This document shows, in pieces, positions 33,240-45,700 of a DNA stretch of 54,229 nucleotides; the stretch's first letter is position 1, and the number at the start of each line of letters is the position of its first letter. The stretch is from the NCBI GenBank assembly GCA_016098155.1, contig JAAAJB010000201.1:1-54229 (forward strand). Reading direction: 5' to 3'. Below the pieces are notes generated by a model. That model was not told the origin of the DNA, searched no databases, and saw only the letters and a program-made list of their open reading frames with translations. This DNA comes from Actinomortierella ambigua. Its lineage: Eukaryota; Mortierellomycota; Mortierellomycetes; Mortierellales; Mortierellaceae. Both the position numbers and the translations under genes were made by a program.

Positions 33240-33433
33240 TATGGAGGGAAGGTGAGAGAGGAATGGTAAGAGAGGAGGAATGGGTCGAGGGGAATTGAAA
33301 AGTAAGTCTGGGAGATGGCGCGAAGTAGAGGAGGGGGGAGAAAGACTTTATGCTCTCGCTGGATTCCAGTGCGCGGTGGATACGACAGGACCAAGGAGAA
33401 ACGTGGTCACAAAGCGTTCTTTTGTTCACATCC
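33240..33433. promoter_or_regulatory. Compact divergent promoter, TBCC (-) and METTL23-like (+)
   Basis: 194 bp between two diverging start codons, so the two genes probably share control elements. No TATA box stands out. Confidence 0.5.
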
Positions 33434-35269
33434 ATGTCGCACACGTTACATCGAACATGCAAGTCATTTCACTTTGGCAATGACCCCAATAACCAGGTCA
33501 CTGTCAAAGTGCTGGAGGTACCCAAGAAAGAAAAATAGTGCGAGATAGAGAGAAAGAGAGAGAGAGTGAAATGACTGGTCGTCGAATGGCTATTTCTATG
33601 TGATAATGGACTGAATACTGACTGATTATGGCGGGAATGCAACCAACAAACATGCTGTAGCTTCTCGATCCAGACTTTGGATTATATGTATGGCCATCGG
33701 CATTAGTGATGGCCGAATACCTCTATGCAAACCGTTTGCAGTTCCAGGGTACACCGGAGAGCCCAAAGATCGTGCTCGAGCTTGGTGCCGGGACGGCATT
33801 GCCATCGCTGCTTTTGGGCAAGCTGTCTCAAGCGAGCGGGCTGAGCACGCGTATCATTGCGACAGACCGAGCTGGTGCGCCGCGGATCCTCGAGAACATT
33901 CAGGCGGCAATAGCTGATAATGCTACTGATCCGCTTACTGACAGCAACAATGGTGGTACCGGTGTTGGTGATGGTGATGTTGCTAGTGATGATACTGGTG
34001 GTGATACTGGTGGTGATACTGGTGGTGATACTGGTGATGATACTGGTGATGTTGCTGGTGATGGTGATGGCGACAGGAATAGCACCGATCACTCTCCGAT
34101 TCCGATTCAAGTGTGTGAGTTGGCGTGGGGAGACTTTTCTTCTCGCCCCGGTGGACTAGCGCATGTTTTGCGTAGTGTTGAGCTGATCACGCAGGTCTGC
34201 GGAAGAGGAGTAGCCGGCCCGGGCAGGGTAGACTACCTTGTTGGTAGTGACACGTTTTATCATCCCCCAGGTACCGTTGTGTTGTTCGTAGGATGATGTA
34301 CTGTTGATGTTGCTGCATTGATGGTGTTGCGCGTTGTTGGCTGCCCAACCCAACACAGAAATAGAAGGCCCGAACAACAATTCTGTTTATTCCTTCCCCT
34401 TTCCCCCCAACTCTAAAAAAAATGACCCCACTCTCGATCGTGTCCTTACACGTGGGGGTAGTACATTATCTTCCCACAGTTGCTTCTCTCGCCTTCCCTC
34501 CCTCCCAACATTGTGAAAGTGGGGAATGGGGGGAGGGGGGCTGCTTTGTAGTGTGACAGTCGCACAGTTCTGGACGTTTGATTCTCCTCCCTTCCCTACA
34601 GCTAAAACCCAACCCATCCATCCATTCTACTTGCTCACCCAATCCCGGATAGACTTTGAGCCCCTACTAGCAACAGTGTCCTACGTGATCCAGCGACATA
34701 ACCCCGAATGTGTCTTCATCACGACCTATCAAGACCGTAGTGCAAAGCGCAACATGGCCCACCTGCTGGACAAGTGGGGCCTCGAGGCACAGGTTATTGA
34801 CTGGAGTCAGTTTGGCTTTGATATGGACAAGTATCTCCTTGACGGCGTGCAGGACGACATTAAGAGCCGGCTCACCGAAGAAGAAGAAGAAGAAGAAGAA
34901 GAAAAAGCGGAGAGTGATCAGGGGAAAAGGGGCGACCCTGTGGTTGGACGACAACGACAACAACAGCAACAACAACCTCGAGTGGCCCTTCCGCTTGTCA
35001 ACTACTCCTCGGGATCTGATAGCGAAGATGATGATGATGAAGATACCAACTCAGCTCACCGTGCTGCCACATTGACCACCCCAGATGATACAAATCAAGT
35101 CGAGTCCATGTTGCATCAAATGCATCTCTGTTCGCAACAGCAGTGTCCGCCCTCACGACCACCACAGAAACCCGAACCTTTCGTCCCGACGATGACCACC
35201 CATAGGATAGCCGACGGTGGGTCACTCAGCAGCGTAGCCCTGATCTTGATCCGCAAGCGGCTTTCATGA
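33434..35269 (+). CDS. METTL23-like protein methyltransferase
   Basis: Exons 33434-33517, 33661-34270 and 34653-35269 give 436 residues. Exon 1 starts MSHTLHRTCKSFHFGND. Exon 2 continues LLDPDFGLYVWPSALVMAEYL, then SAM-binding motif I (VLELGAGTALPSLLLGKL) and motif II (IIATDRAGAPRILENIQ). Exon 2 also carries YLVGSDTFYHPP, which joins in phase to DFEPLLATVSYVIQRHNPECVFITTYQ of exon 3. The order matches METTL23 in the METTL21 family of lysine/arginine methyltransferases; METTL23 modifies histone H3 or other proteins in animals. Two insertions are unusual: an Asp/Gly/Thr repeat (33961-34075) inside the fold and an acidic/Gln-rich C-terminal extension from about 34880. Confidence 0.85.
33961..34075 (+). 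repeat. 12-bp-period coding minisatellite (Gly-Asp-Thr-Gly)
   Basis: GATACTGGTGGT-type units repeated about four times (33990-34040), flanked by degenerate GGTGAT triplets. It encodes a negatively charged loop within the methyltransferase. Confidence 0.85.
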
Positions 35270-35596
35270 GACCGTTGAAGGTGTTTCCCATCAGCCCAAT
35301 GAACTTTGTCTTTTCTCCCTACTGTTGTCTGGATGAAATGTGTGTGTGTGTACTGCGAACAAAAGAAGCAAACAGGTTTTCGTGAGGGGGAGAGAACAGA
35401 AGCAGAGACAAGTGGAGAGAGGGAAGGGGGGAGCGAGGTGAGATGGTGCAGTTGGGTAGGTTGGGAAGAATCCATTTTGTGGGATCAGGAGAGTGGCTGT
35501 TTTGTCTGAGTGCCGCGTTTTGAGCTGTGTGTACCCAAAATTATTTCATCTCTCTTCCTTCACAACCGACATCCCTTCTCTCCATCCTCATCCATC
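35270..35596. other. METTL23-like to RER1 intergenic region
   Basis: 327 bp with a short TG repeat (35340-35350) and purine-rich GGGAGAG stretches. No gene seen; must hold the RER1 promoter. Confidence 0.4.
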
Positions 35597-37736
35597 ATGA
35601 ATTCCGATCCTCCTGAGGAGTCCAACACTTTTTGGGCACAAAAGTCTGCCATCGAACGGGTACTGCTCCCCCTCCTTTCCCTTGCCTTGACTCTGCTTGC
35701 TTGCAGTCGCTGCTCTGCTTCCCTTTTCAAACCCTTCCCCTCACCTTCCCCCCACCAGCTTGGTTCCAGAGAAAAGGGGGGGAAATTTCCAACCTGACTT
35801 TCATGTGGGCCTTGCACACTCTATCGAGTGTTGTTGGGGGCAGGCAGGGCCTGAGTAGTCCTGTGTGGAGTCAAAGCCCATGTCAACCATGCTCCACAGC
35901 ACAACACAGCACCATTCGATGGCTATTGCGGAGCGGATGATACCTTCCGCTCCATGAGAGGCGACTGTCCCCCCAACCCCCCCTCTTCCACCCGCTTGAG
36001 CCTTGAATTCACAATTCCCCCCCAACAGAAAACCGCGGATGATTCGCTTTTGGGCATCGAGTCTGTGATCACTTGGGGACAATTCTACCCAGCTTGGACC
36101 TACTCAATCATCATCTGGTCAATTGAACCGGACTGGACTGGGCTTGACTAGAATGGACCCTGGAGGGTAGCCAGGACTACAAATGAGCATGAAGGACCCA
36201 CAGTTTGACACGTAGGCTATTCATCAGCCANNNNNNNNNNNNNNNNNNNNNNNNNNNNNNNNNNTACCTTTCCCACCCACCCACCCACAGCCTCTTTTAC
36301 CTCCTCGATACTTGCCCGATCCATGGACCAGGAAAGGCCGAGATGACTAATGCCACTTATCTTTTTTTTTTTTTTTTTTTTTTTATTCGATGATACTAGC
36401 GCTACCAAGCCATCCTTGACAAGGTGACACCACATACGACAGAGCGATGGATCTTCACGGGCGTGCTGTTAGTCATCTACTTTATCAGGGTGCTGGTGGC
36501 TCAGGGCTGGTACATTGTGACCTATGCACTCGGCATCTACCTGCTCAACCTGTTTTTGGCTTTCTTGCAACCCAAGTTTGACCCGTCGCTCGAGATGGAG
36601 ATGGAAGCCGAATCGGCCGAGGAGGGCGGCCCTTCGCTGCCCACACGATCGGACGACGAGTTTAGACCCTTTGTGCGTCGTCTGCCAGAGTTTAAATTTT
36701 GGTAAGGGCCACTTGGACATGCTGTTCCCTTTTCCCTCTCCCCCCCTTTGTTGCCCTCACTCCTTTTTTTTTTCTGTTTTCTTATCTTTTGGGCGGGATG
36801 GTGGATGAGGAGGGACATCTTTGGTAGGGTCACAAGCCGATCAACCAAGAGATTCGTCAGCATTGGAGATGGCGCTGGATTCAGGCAACATTACAGGGAT
36901 AGAGGGATTATGACCAGTGCCTCTGTGAGGACGCGTGGAGGCTACTCGAGTCATCAGGGACCCCTCTTCAGGAAACAATGGAGACCTCAGATTGCACCTC
37001 AGAGGCGACCCCTTCCCTCTCTCTCTCTCTCCATGGTGTGCGGGCAATGGAGGAAGAAGAGGAGGAGAGAATGTGTTTGTGTGTGACCGTGTGCATATCG
37101 GGCGTGAGGGTCGAGAGCGGGAGCAAAAGAGTTGTATCCGTACTCTGCATGAGCTCTTGTTACCTCACGCATATTCTCCACGCAACATTTGGATTGCTGT
37201 GTGCAGGAGTGTTATCTTTCAAAACACCCAACCCAACGCTTCACCTCGTGCCTCTCCTCTCTCCTCCCCTCCCCTTTTTTCTTTCTCATTCTCTTTCCTC
37301 TCTCACCCACAACACCTTTCTCCCCCCCTCCCACCCACCCATTGCGACACTCAGGATTTTGCCAACGTGCACGTACCTCCATGCCCAACGTTTGCTGGCT
37401 TCCCCCAACAATCAACAAGCACGCTGCAGCCGACTTTTGAACACAGAAAAATTTACTGGACACAAAGCACGGGATTACACATGGGGTTAACCAACCACTT
37501 TTTGTTTTTTTTTTCTACAACCCTTTAGGCATGCATCTACAAGGTCGATCGTGGTGGCGTTTCTCTGCACATTATCCCGTTTCTTTGACATTCCTGTGTT
37601 TTGGCCGATCCTGCTGATATACTTTTGCATCCTGTTTGCCATCACGATGAAGCGTCAGATCAAGCACATGATCAAATACCGCTATATTCCCTTCAACGTT
37701 GGCAAGAAGAGCTACGGCAACAAGAGCTACCGGTGA
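35597..37736 (+). CDS. RER1: RER1, ER-retention receptor of the Golgi
   Basis: Exons 35597-35659, 36400-36701 and 37529-37736 give 190 residues, the usual length. Landmarks: [85 protein letters not shown] and [23 protein letters not shown]. Four membrane segments are present. Rer1 returns escaped ER membrane proteins from the cis-Golgi by COPI vesicles. The introns are long for this window (740 and 827 bp), and intron 1 holds the 34-base N gap and a 23-base T-run beside the acceptor. Confidence 0.95.
36231..36264. other. Assembly gap (34 N)
   Basis: Unresolved bases inside RER1 intron 1, just before a CCCACCCA repeat. Confidence 0.99.
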
Positions 37737-38120
37737 AAGAGAGATCTGCCTTTTTTCTCACCTATAGTTTAAAGGATTTAGTGTACACATCCTGGCTCGA
37801 ACCGTCCCAAACAAAAACAAACAAAGAAGCTCGACTTCTCCTGGGGGGGGCTGTAGTTACTATATTTTCTTTCCTTTTTATTTTTTTTTTCCTCTCCAGG
37901 ACCTCCAAACCTCGTTTCCTCTTCCTTTTATTTTCCTTCTCTTTCCTTTTTTCCCTGCTTCTTAGTTTCCTTCTCCTGCTGATAGACATTTTCGATTTGT
38001 TGTAATACACACACCAAAATTTGCAAATCGATTCAATTGTAATAATGATGCTTTGGGGGTACTCTATTTGTCTAAACTTGTATATTTTTTTCTTCCTTTA
38101 AAAAAAAAATCAAAATTCCT
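37737..38120. other. Convergent 3' flanks of RER1 and bL9m
   Basis: T/C-rich 384 bp (T-run near 37878-37890) with an A-run at 38100-38109 next to the bL9m stop. No gene seen. Confidence 0.4.
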
Positions 38121-39525
38121 TTAAACACGCTTCTGGACAACGACCTTGAGATCGACGGTGCCAAGATCGGCCAAGTCGACACGGGCCCAGAATTCGCCTG
38201 TAGACTTGATCTTGGTGCCCTGGACGGTGAGCTTTTGGTGAAGGTTGATGCCATGCTTGTCCTTGAGCTCCTTGACCACATCCTCGGCAGCAACAGAGCC
38301 GAAAATGGTCGTCGAGCCAGGGGCCACCTCGTTGACGGCGCGGACAAAGACCAAGGGATCCAGGCGCTCGAGCTTGTTCTTGAGCTGCTGCAACTCGACA
38401 ATATGGCGTTCCTTCTTGGCACTTTGCTGAGCCGCCTATGTTGTTGTTGTTGATGTTGTTGTTGTTGGGTGTTAATTGATTGGTTGTTAGTGATCAGAAA
38501 AGCAGAGATTGGAAAGAGTAAGCAACCCATGGCAAAAACAAACGTTTGATTTTGTTTTCGTTGGTTGTTTCGATTGGGATATTGTACCTCGTTGATCGAC
38601 TTTAACCTCGAAGCAGCATCCTGGGTCTCAATCGATGCGGAAATGGCAGCACGGGCGTTCTTGTCAATGTAGCTGGCAAGACGCATTGGGTACAGCTGGT
38701 TTCTCATTCTGCCGGCTAAGAGGACAACAAGAAAAAAGAAAAACAACAATAAGAATGTTTGAGCACGACAGTCCCTGGTTTCCCCATGTAGTGTCCATTT
38801 TTGCGTTGTTTTCCCGAATCGATTCCATCGGTCTACAAGTTGTCCTTACGCTTGACAGAGACGACATCGCCTAGATTCATAAAAAATAAGAGGACGACAG
38901 ATCCAATGTTAATATCATTTTCTTTTTTTGAGACGCGGCTTTTGGGATTTTCTCCGCAAAAAAAAAAAGTCAACATTATAGAGCTTGTGCTGGTCATACC
39001 AGGCTTGCCGAGACCCTCGACGTTAGCTCTTAATGTGACATCGATCGCCTTCGTAGACTTGTTGCGCTATTTCAACAAAAAAAAAAAAGGTCAACCAGCA
39101 GAGAACGTATCAGTCCACAATGCCATCGAAATCGCACGATCAGGAGTCAAGGGGGTTTAAGTGATAATCCAATGATGGCTGGGGGGAGCCCCTTCCAAAC
39201 AGCAGTATCTATGCGCCTAAACTCCCAGGCGCCGATGTCTCAAAACGCGTATGACGCTGTAGTTGATTGGACTTGGCCACCTCGTCTTCATCCTTCCTGA
39301 AGGAGTTGTTTGAAAGGTGTCGCAAAAGACCTCCTGGTGTCGCAAAAGACCTCCTGGCGTCGGCTGATCCAGGCCGGTGTGGCATCCCCACAGCAATGCA
39401 TGAGCGAGAGAGAGAGAGGGAGAGCGAGGGGGGGACTGAGTGTCCAGACAGAGGGCTACCTTGGCGATGTTGGCAGCCGAGTGCCTGAAAAGAGGAGTGA
39501 GCTGTGATCGGGATGCTGAGAACAT
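38121..39525 (-). CDS. MRPL9: Mitochondrial ribosomal protein bL9m
   Basis: Exons (reverse strand) 39525-39460, 39066-39000, 38870-38850, 38715-38588 and 38435-38121 give 198 residues. Exon 1 is a mitochondrial targeting peptide (MFSASRSQLTPLFRHSAAN). The bL9 N-domain is split over three exons: AIDVTLRANVEGLGKPG, then a 21-nt exon GDVVSVK, then PGRMRNQLYPMRLASYIDKNA. A helical linker leads to the C-domain (VFVRAVNEVAPGSTTIFGSV, ELKDKHGINLHQKLTV, KSTGEFWARVDLADLGTVDLKVVV). The full set of phases is consistent. It is part of the large mitoribosomal subunit. Confidence 0.88.
39316..39355. repeat. 20-bp perfect direct repeat, two copies
   Basis: GGTGTCGCAAAAGACCTCCT occurs twice head to tail within bL9m intron 1. 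Confidence 0.95.
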
Positions 39526-40289
39526 GGCTGTGTAGGGAATGTGGGGGGCGGGGCAAGCAACAACGCTCTTCGGAGGGGTGGGTGTGTTGATTGTGACACT
39601 TGTGAAGAAGGGCCAGGGGGGAGAGAAAGGAAACGCAGTCCCACAGCGAGGCCTGCCCATGAATAAGGGACCACCACCTTTCCACCACCGCCATCCGCTG
39701 AGAGCTGCATAAGCCGGACCCCTCCTCTTCCTCCTCCTCTTCCTCCTCTTCCTCCTGCCCTTGAGATTCGCCAGTTGCCTCTAAGAAGAGTGGATCCTGC
39801 TCTCCCCCGGGAAAAGGACAGATGAGAGCGAGCTGGAAAGGTGCCTTTGCCCAGGAACGCAACTCGTGTGGCTCTTACCCTCGTGTCCAACAGCATAGAG
39901 ACTAGTGGGACACAGACCTGCGACAGTGGGCGCAGGCACAACTCTTTTAAAAAAAAAAGGATACGGCGGCCTATTCTTGTCTCCTTGTTCACATCATCCA
40001 CATCCAAGGACAAAACAAAAAAGGGCGCAAACAATTACTCATCAGGCACGACTGTCTCCTCTCTCCTCTCCCCTCTCTCACCCATTTGCCCCGACGTTAA
40101 GCAATTGTGTAGCCTTCATTCAGCACTTGGCTCATTACCTCCTCCAGGGTACACAGTCCTCAGAACCCAGTACAGAGGGGAAAAACATAACCTTGAATTA
40201 TCTTTTACCCTGTCCAACCACCCAACCCCAACCCAAGAAAGAAAGAAAGAAAGCCAACCTTTTCACCCTCCCTCCCTTGATAACCCACC
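39526..40289. other. Divergent region between bL9m and the PC-esterase-like gene
   Basis: 764 bp. Contains a GAGGAG-type purine tract (39720-39760), an A-run (39949-39958) and, just upstream of the right gene, an AACCAACCC and GAAA repeat (40205-40252). No gene seen. Confidence 0.4.
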
Positions 40290-40435
40290 ATGGCAAACAT
40301 CTCCACTGTCGGCCGCTCGCTAGTGATCCTGGTGGCCCTTGTGCTTTTTGTACAGATGGTCATGGTTTTGAAGAGCAGCATCGACCCGCATGTGGACGAG
40401 AATACGCCAGACGCCTACACCCGCCAACGACCTAA

Positions 40436-40473
<38 letters not shown>

Positions 40474-41975
40474 ATGGCCAAGAGCACGTATACAAGGCAC
40501 GCGACCCGACGCGGAACCGGCACCCGACAGTTCCACTGTCGTTGCAGGACCTCGAAGAGCTAGACGTGCTGTCTGACCGGATTGCGGTCCAGGAAGCCTA
40601 CCGAGTCTTTGAGAACAAGGAAGTCGGGCGCCTGCGTGGCACGATGATCCGGAACCAACCCGAGTTGGTGCAACGGATCCGCAACCAGATCCAATGCTGG
40701 ACGACCCGTGGCCGTTGGCAACGACGGGGCGAGGGCGGCAAGACCCCGGCCGTGTTTGAGCCGCTGAAACATATGGGTGATCCGCGGTTTGCACGCTGCG
40801 ATAAGAATTTCGTCCGCGCCCTGGATCGTGAGGGAAGCGGTCATTTCATGGGCGAGTGGGATCCCACAACGCGACAACTCATGGTCCGTGAGGCCGTCAA
40901 GTACGAGTGGGTTCCGGATGAGACGGCCTGTGGTCCTGATGCGGTGGTGCAAGAACAACCACTACCTGAGGGACAACAGCAGCAGCAACAGCAACAACAA
41001 CAACCCGCACCCGGCACTTTCACCTCTCCCGAAGAGCCACCCTTAATCACCCGGAACGGCCTACAGAACGAAGCGGCGACGTACAAGCATGCCACGCGGC
41101 CCCAGTTTTGCGAGGTGTTGGCCAAGCGCGACATCTTGGTGGTCGGGGACCTGACGCAGTACCAACTGCACGACGTGATTGCGTCATCGTTCCGGTCGAG
41201 CTTTGTCTGCTATGGCGAGCTCGGGTGTCTTCATCACAGCCCACACGGTCTCTGCAGCAACTCTGCGCTCAAGTACGCGCGCAACGATCTGATCTCGGTC
41301 CCCTGGGCGGTCGACCCGGCCGACGACGAGTTCCCCTCGGCCTCGGCCGTCGAGCAGGCCTGGGCCACCGCCGATCTGTTGCAGCGCTACAAGATCCTGG
41401 TTCTGAACCGAGGTCTGATCTGGCGACCGGACGAGGTCTTTTTGCAAGAGTTGGTCTTCACCATGAAATACCTCTGGAAAAATTACCCGGACGTCCTCAT
41501 CCTCTACCGCGCCACGCACCCGGTCTCCAACTGCACCACACATAAGCTCCAGGGCGAGGACGAGGTCATCCTCGACAAGGACGGTCGCCCAATCTTGCCC
41601 GGCACTGTCCTGCAACGCCCATTGGTCTCCCCTCCCTCGCGGTCGGCCGCCATGGAGGGAGGTGCCTATAACCACAACAACAACAACGACGACGATGACG
41701 ACGCTAGGCCCGTCTTCCGTCCCACGTTGGCTGATGTCCAGCGACAGAACCGCATTGCCAAGCGCGTCGTCGAGGCCGCCGGCGGCCTTTATCTCGACAC
41801 AGAGACCATGTTTGCGCTGCGACCGGATGGCCGTATGGGTGAGGGCGACTGTGCCCGCTTCTGTGCCCCGGGCCCCTTGGATGCCTATGCGGATCTGCTG
41901 TTCAATACCCTCCGTATTTTGCGGCATGCTGAAGGAAAAGCTGGTGGTGCTGGTGCCGCCGCTAAGAAGGGCTAA
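40290..41975 (+). CDS. Type II membrane PC-esterase/TBL-like protein with altered catalytic motifs
   Basis: Intronless gene of 561 residues. Residues 10-27 form a signal anchor (LVILVALVLFVQMVMVL), followed by an Asn run (40438-40470) and a luminal domain. The domain has C..TRGRW near residues 136-142, a nucleophile block LVVGDLTQYQLHDVI, a central KILVLNRGLIW ... MKYLWKNYP part, and a C-terminal GDCARFCAPGPLDAYADLLFNTL block. In GDSL/PC-esterase proteins these blocks are GDS and DxxH. Here the nucleophile position (residue 288) is Leu and the His position (residue 523) is Arg. Cys residues that frame the motifs are kept. Gln (40976-41002) and Asn/Asp (41665-41705) runs interrupt it. A Golgi role in cell-wall polysaccharide acetylation would be the family expectation, but catalysis is doubtful. 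Confidence 0.7.
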
Positions 41976-42752
41976 AAAAAAAAAGTTCTTTTTTTGCTCT
42001 ATATACTTGGAAGATTCCATTTCTATCTGTTTCCATCTTCAAGATATCATACATCATTATTGCCATTCTTGTCCATACAAAACACAAAACAGGCTTTCGA
42101 AACTTTTTTTTAGTAGTCAAAAAAGTGAGGAGGGGGCATGTGGGTGGGGGGTTGGTTGCAAAAAAAAAGGAAAGGTTAAAGAAACTGTAAAAAAAACAAT
42201 CTGGTGAGGATGAAGAAAAAATAGGGAAGGGAGGCGAAAGAAGAAGGTGTTCGTGTCCATCGAAAACCCCTCCCTCAACCATGGAGAAGTTCGATGGCCG
42301 CAACGAAAGAAGGAATTACACTACAAAAGGTGAGAAGAGGGTGGTATAAAGAGGGGGAAAAAAAGGTGTCTATCTTGAGTTGTGCCTGCCAACACTACTT
42401 TTTTTTTGGGATGTAGTCCAGTGGGTCGAGATGAACAGCATGGCGCAAAACCCCAAAACAGAACTAACAAGTGAAAAAAAAAGAAAGAAAAGAACAAAAG
42501 GAACGAACGAAGAAGCAAAGGGTAATGTATGAACTGGGATGGATACAAACAAGAAAAAGGGAAAAGAAACAAAAACAAGAGACTCTACTACCTAGAGAAG
42601 AGGAGAAGATGTGAAGGAAGATCGAGGTGAATGGAAAGCTACCTATTTTTTTTGGGGGGGGGGGGTGGAGTGTTGTTGCTTGCGATTGTCAAATGTGAAA
42701 AAAAAAGACAAATAGGAAGAAAGAAAGAAGAAAGAATGACAAAGAAAGCATT
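41976..42752. other. Convergent 3' flanks of the PC-esterase-like gene and KAP95
   Basis: 777 bp rich in A-runs and GAAAGAAAG repeats, with a T-run plus G-run at 42643-42664. No gene seen. Confidence 0.4.
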
Positions 42753-45700
42753 TTAGGCCGCGGCGCGCTTGACCATTTCCCTAGCCCAGCGTGCAATCTC
42801 CTTCGTCATCAATGTGACATGGCGGCCGCTGCGACCCTCCTTCAGACACATGTTAACCCACTCGGCAGTCAGCAGTTGCTTGATCTCGCCAGCAGGGAAC
42901 GTCTCGGCCAGATCACCAAGGAGACCCATCATGCTTCGCAAAACGTTGTCGGAACGCTCAGGATCGATAAAGATAGACTGCATAAACTCAAACATCTGTG
43001 GCAGGAAGGGCATCAGCAAAGGTCCCTTGCCCCCGGCCTTCATCGCCTGCACGATGCCAACATAGGCATCCACAATGCCCTCGCGCAGCTGGTTGACATA
43101 ATCGATCATGTCGTAATCCATTTGCGACGCACGGATCTGGCATGCCTGTGCAAGCACATTCATGGTCACCTCTAGATAATTCGTAAACTTGTCCTCGATC
43201 GCCAACGCAATGTCACCAAAGCACGACAGAATCGCGGGCTTCACATTGCGGTTCAGCAATGGGTTCTGCAGGTTCTGGAGCAACGTCGTCATAAATCCAT
43301 CCGAGTACGCCATCGCCTGGTTGCCCAAGCTGCGGCAGATATCGCCAATCAGACCAACGGCAATCGAACACAGCTGGTACTCCTCGTGGTTCTGAAGAGC
43401 CGTAAACAGGAAAGGAGCAAACGTCTCCAGATAGCGTGCAAACTCGCGATCCAGAGCAGTCACAAGAGCGCCAATGGCCAGGAAGGCATCCTCAAAGATT
43501 GTCGAGTTTTTGCTGGCCGAAGAAAGGAGCTGCAGCAACACGGTCATGATACGGTCCGACAAGATGGAAATCTCGCCCTGAACGCGGCGGATGACGTTGG
43601 TCAGAACACTGCACATGTTGGCCTGGAGCTCATTGTGGCTGTTGCGCTCGTCAATACCGACAATCTGGTTCTGCATCGCAATGCTCTGCTCCAGTCGATC
43701 CAAGATGCTGGTGGTCAGCGCCGAGATCACTGGGAGGCAATCCTTCGCGCTATGTTGGACGAGCATCGAGATGCACTCGTAGGCGGAGGTGCCCGCGTAG
43801 GCCTCGTTCGAGTTTTGGCCAGCCTTGATCATCAGCGCGGTAATAATACCCTCAAAGTATGGAGACAAAACGCTCGTGGGAGAGTCGGATCCGTCCTCGC
43901 CCTCCAGCTGCTCAGCCAGGTTCATAAGCGAAAGACAGCAGTTGGCGACGATGCGGTTCGACTCGTTCAGGCCGCGAACGAGGGCCTCGATCAAGGGACG
44001 AAGGTGCTCGTCAGGCTTGATGCAGTCCACCAGATACTGGGAGATGCGGCCGAGTGTCCATGCCGTGGTGTCCTTGACACGGATAACGGGATCGTTCATC
44101 ATCTGGATCAGGAAAGGCAGAGCCTGAGACACTGGTGGGCGCAAAAGATCCGAGTTGGGGCCGTCCAGGATCGAGCCAAAGGCCATGACGGCAGCCTCGC
44201 GGTACTGCCACTCGCTGTTATGGATGTTGCCCTCGACAAACTGGATCACAGGGCTCACAATGGCATCGCCAACGCACTGCGCCGTCAGCGCCAGACAAGT
44301 TCCAGCAGCCATCGGCAGATTCCAGTCGTCCTCCTCGTCCTCCTCTTCCTGCTTGGTCATCAGCATCAGCAACGTGGGCAGCGTCTCAGAGAGGGCATTC
44401 TTGGCAAAGTAGTAGCTCTGGTGCTCGGGCTGATCGCCATTCTCCATGGACTCCTGTCGAATGGCCTCAAGATCAATCTCTTCCTCGCAGACGGTGGACC
44501 AAAATTCGACGGCCTGAAGCGCGACACGCTCGTTCTCGTTCTTCATACCCTGGACGGTGAGGCCAAAGAGCGCCTTTTGCATGTAGAAGGGCATCTTGTC
44601 GTAGTACAGAGCCATAATACGCACAAGACACTCAAAGGCAGCAATTTGAACCTGTGTATCGGTGCTCTGGGTGGCCTCGCATACGACCTGCATGATGTAG
44701 TTGCGCTCGCCCTCGCGGTTGAAGTTATCCTCGACAAATTCGAGCGAGTTGTAGAGTGCGGTGATGGCAGCCAGACGCACAGCCTCGCTGGGTTCCTCCT
44801 TGCGTGCACCCTGAACGACTGCCGTCAGAATGTTGTTGGCCTGGGTTGTCAAGATGTCGCGGTGGATCGACTCGCAAACAAATCCGATTGCCTGGAGCGT
44901 GCACATGCGAAGATTGGCGTTGTCGGGTGCTTGCACGTTCTGAATCATGAGCCGAATGACATTCTCCCACTGTCCAATGGGCAGCTCAATTGCTGCAATA
45001 GCTGCCACTGCCTGTGCTGAAACGGAACCTGCACGATTGTCACTTGATCCAAGTGTCGTCAGCACCTGAAATTAAACCAGATCGCATTCACATCACAGAG
45101 ACAAAAAGTCAGCAACGACTGATAGCAACAAAGGCATCATCACCTCATAGAGTGATCAGTGATAGATAAAAAAAAAATAATTGTCAAGTGTGCCATACCA
45201 ACTCCTTAATTTGGTCTCGAATACCGGCATCGACGTTCAACCAGCGCATGGACAGCTCCTCACGACGAGCAGATTCCTATTTGTCGCGAAAAAAAAAAAG
45301 AAAACAATCGATAATTACGTTTTTTTTTTTTTTTTTTTGTCGGCGAGCATGTGTTAGAATTTAAACTACTTTGCTCTTTTCGATATTTTCATGCAGGGTG
45401 GACTGGGGCGTGACAATGCAACATCGAAACTTACCCTTGCTGTCAAAGCGTTCTTGAGGGCCAAACCAGCCGAGACCCTAGCCGGACTTTGCTCGTTGGC
45501 GAGTTCCTGGCAGAGCATCACCACATATTGGCTCTATTATAACATACACAAATGCGAAAAAGGGGGGGAGGGGGTCAGATGGTCACGGGTGATGATTGTG
45601 GTTGCAAAATGTAAGTGACAAAAAAGAACCTGGTGCAACCAGGAGATGTAACAACATGCCCCACTTTTTGATACGAGGGTAGCGAAAACAAGAAACGCCC

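Noticed and set aside
33690..33917. Separate 75-codon protein on the + strand
   Set aside because: It overlaps the METTL23-like exon in another frame and has no motif.
43386..45020. 544-codon open frame on the + strand inside KAP95
   Set aside because: It is exactly antisense to the importin beta exon, where GC-ending codons keep stops out of the other strand. It has no coherent motif, and the reverse-strand protein is a full-length family match.
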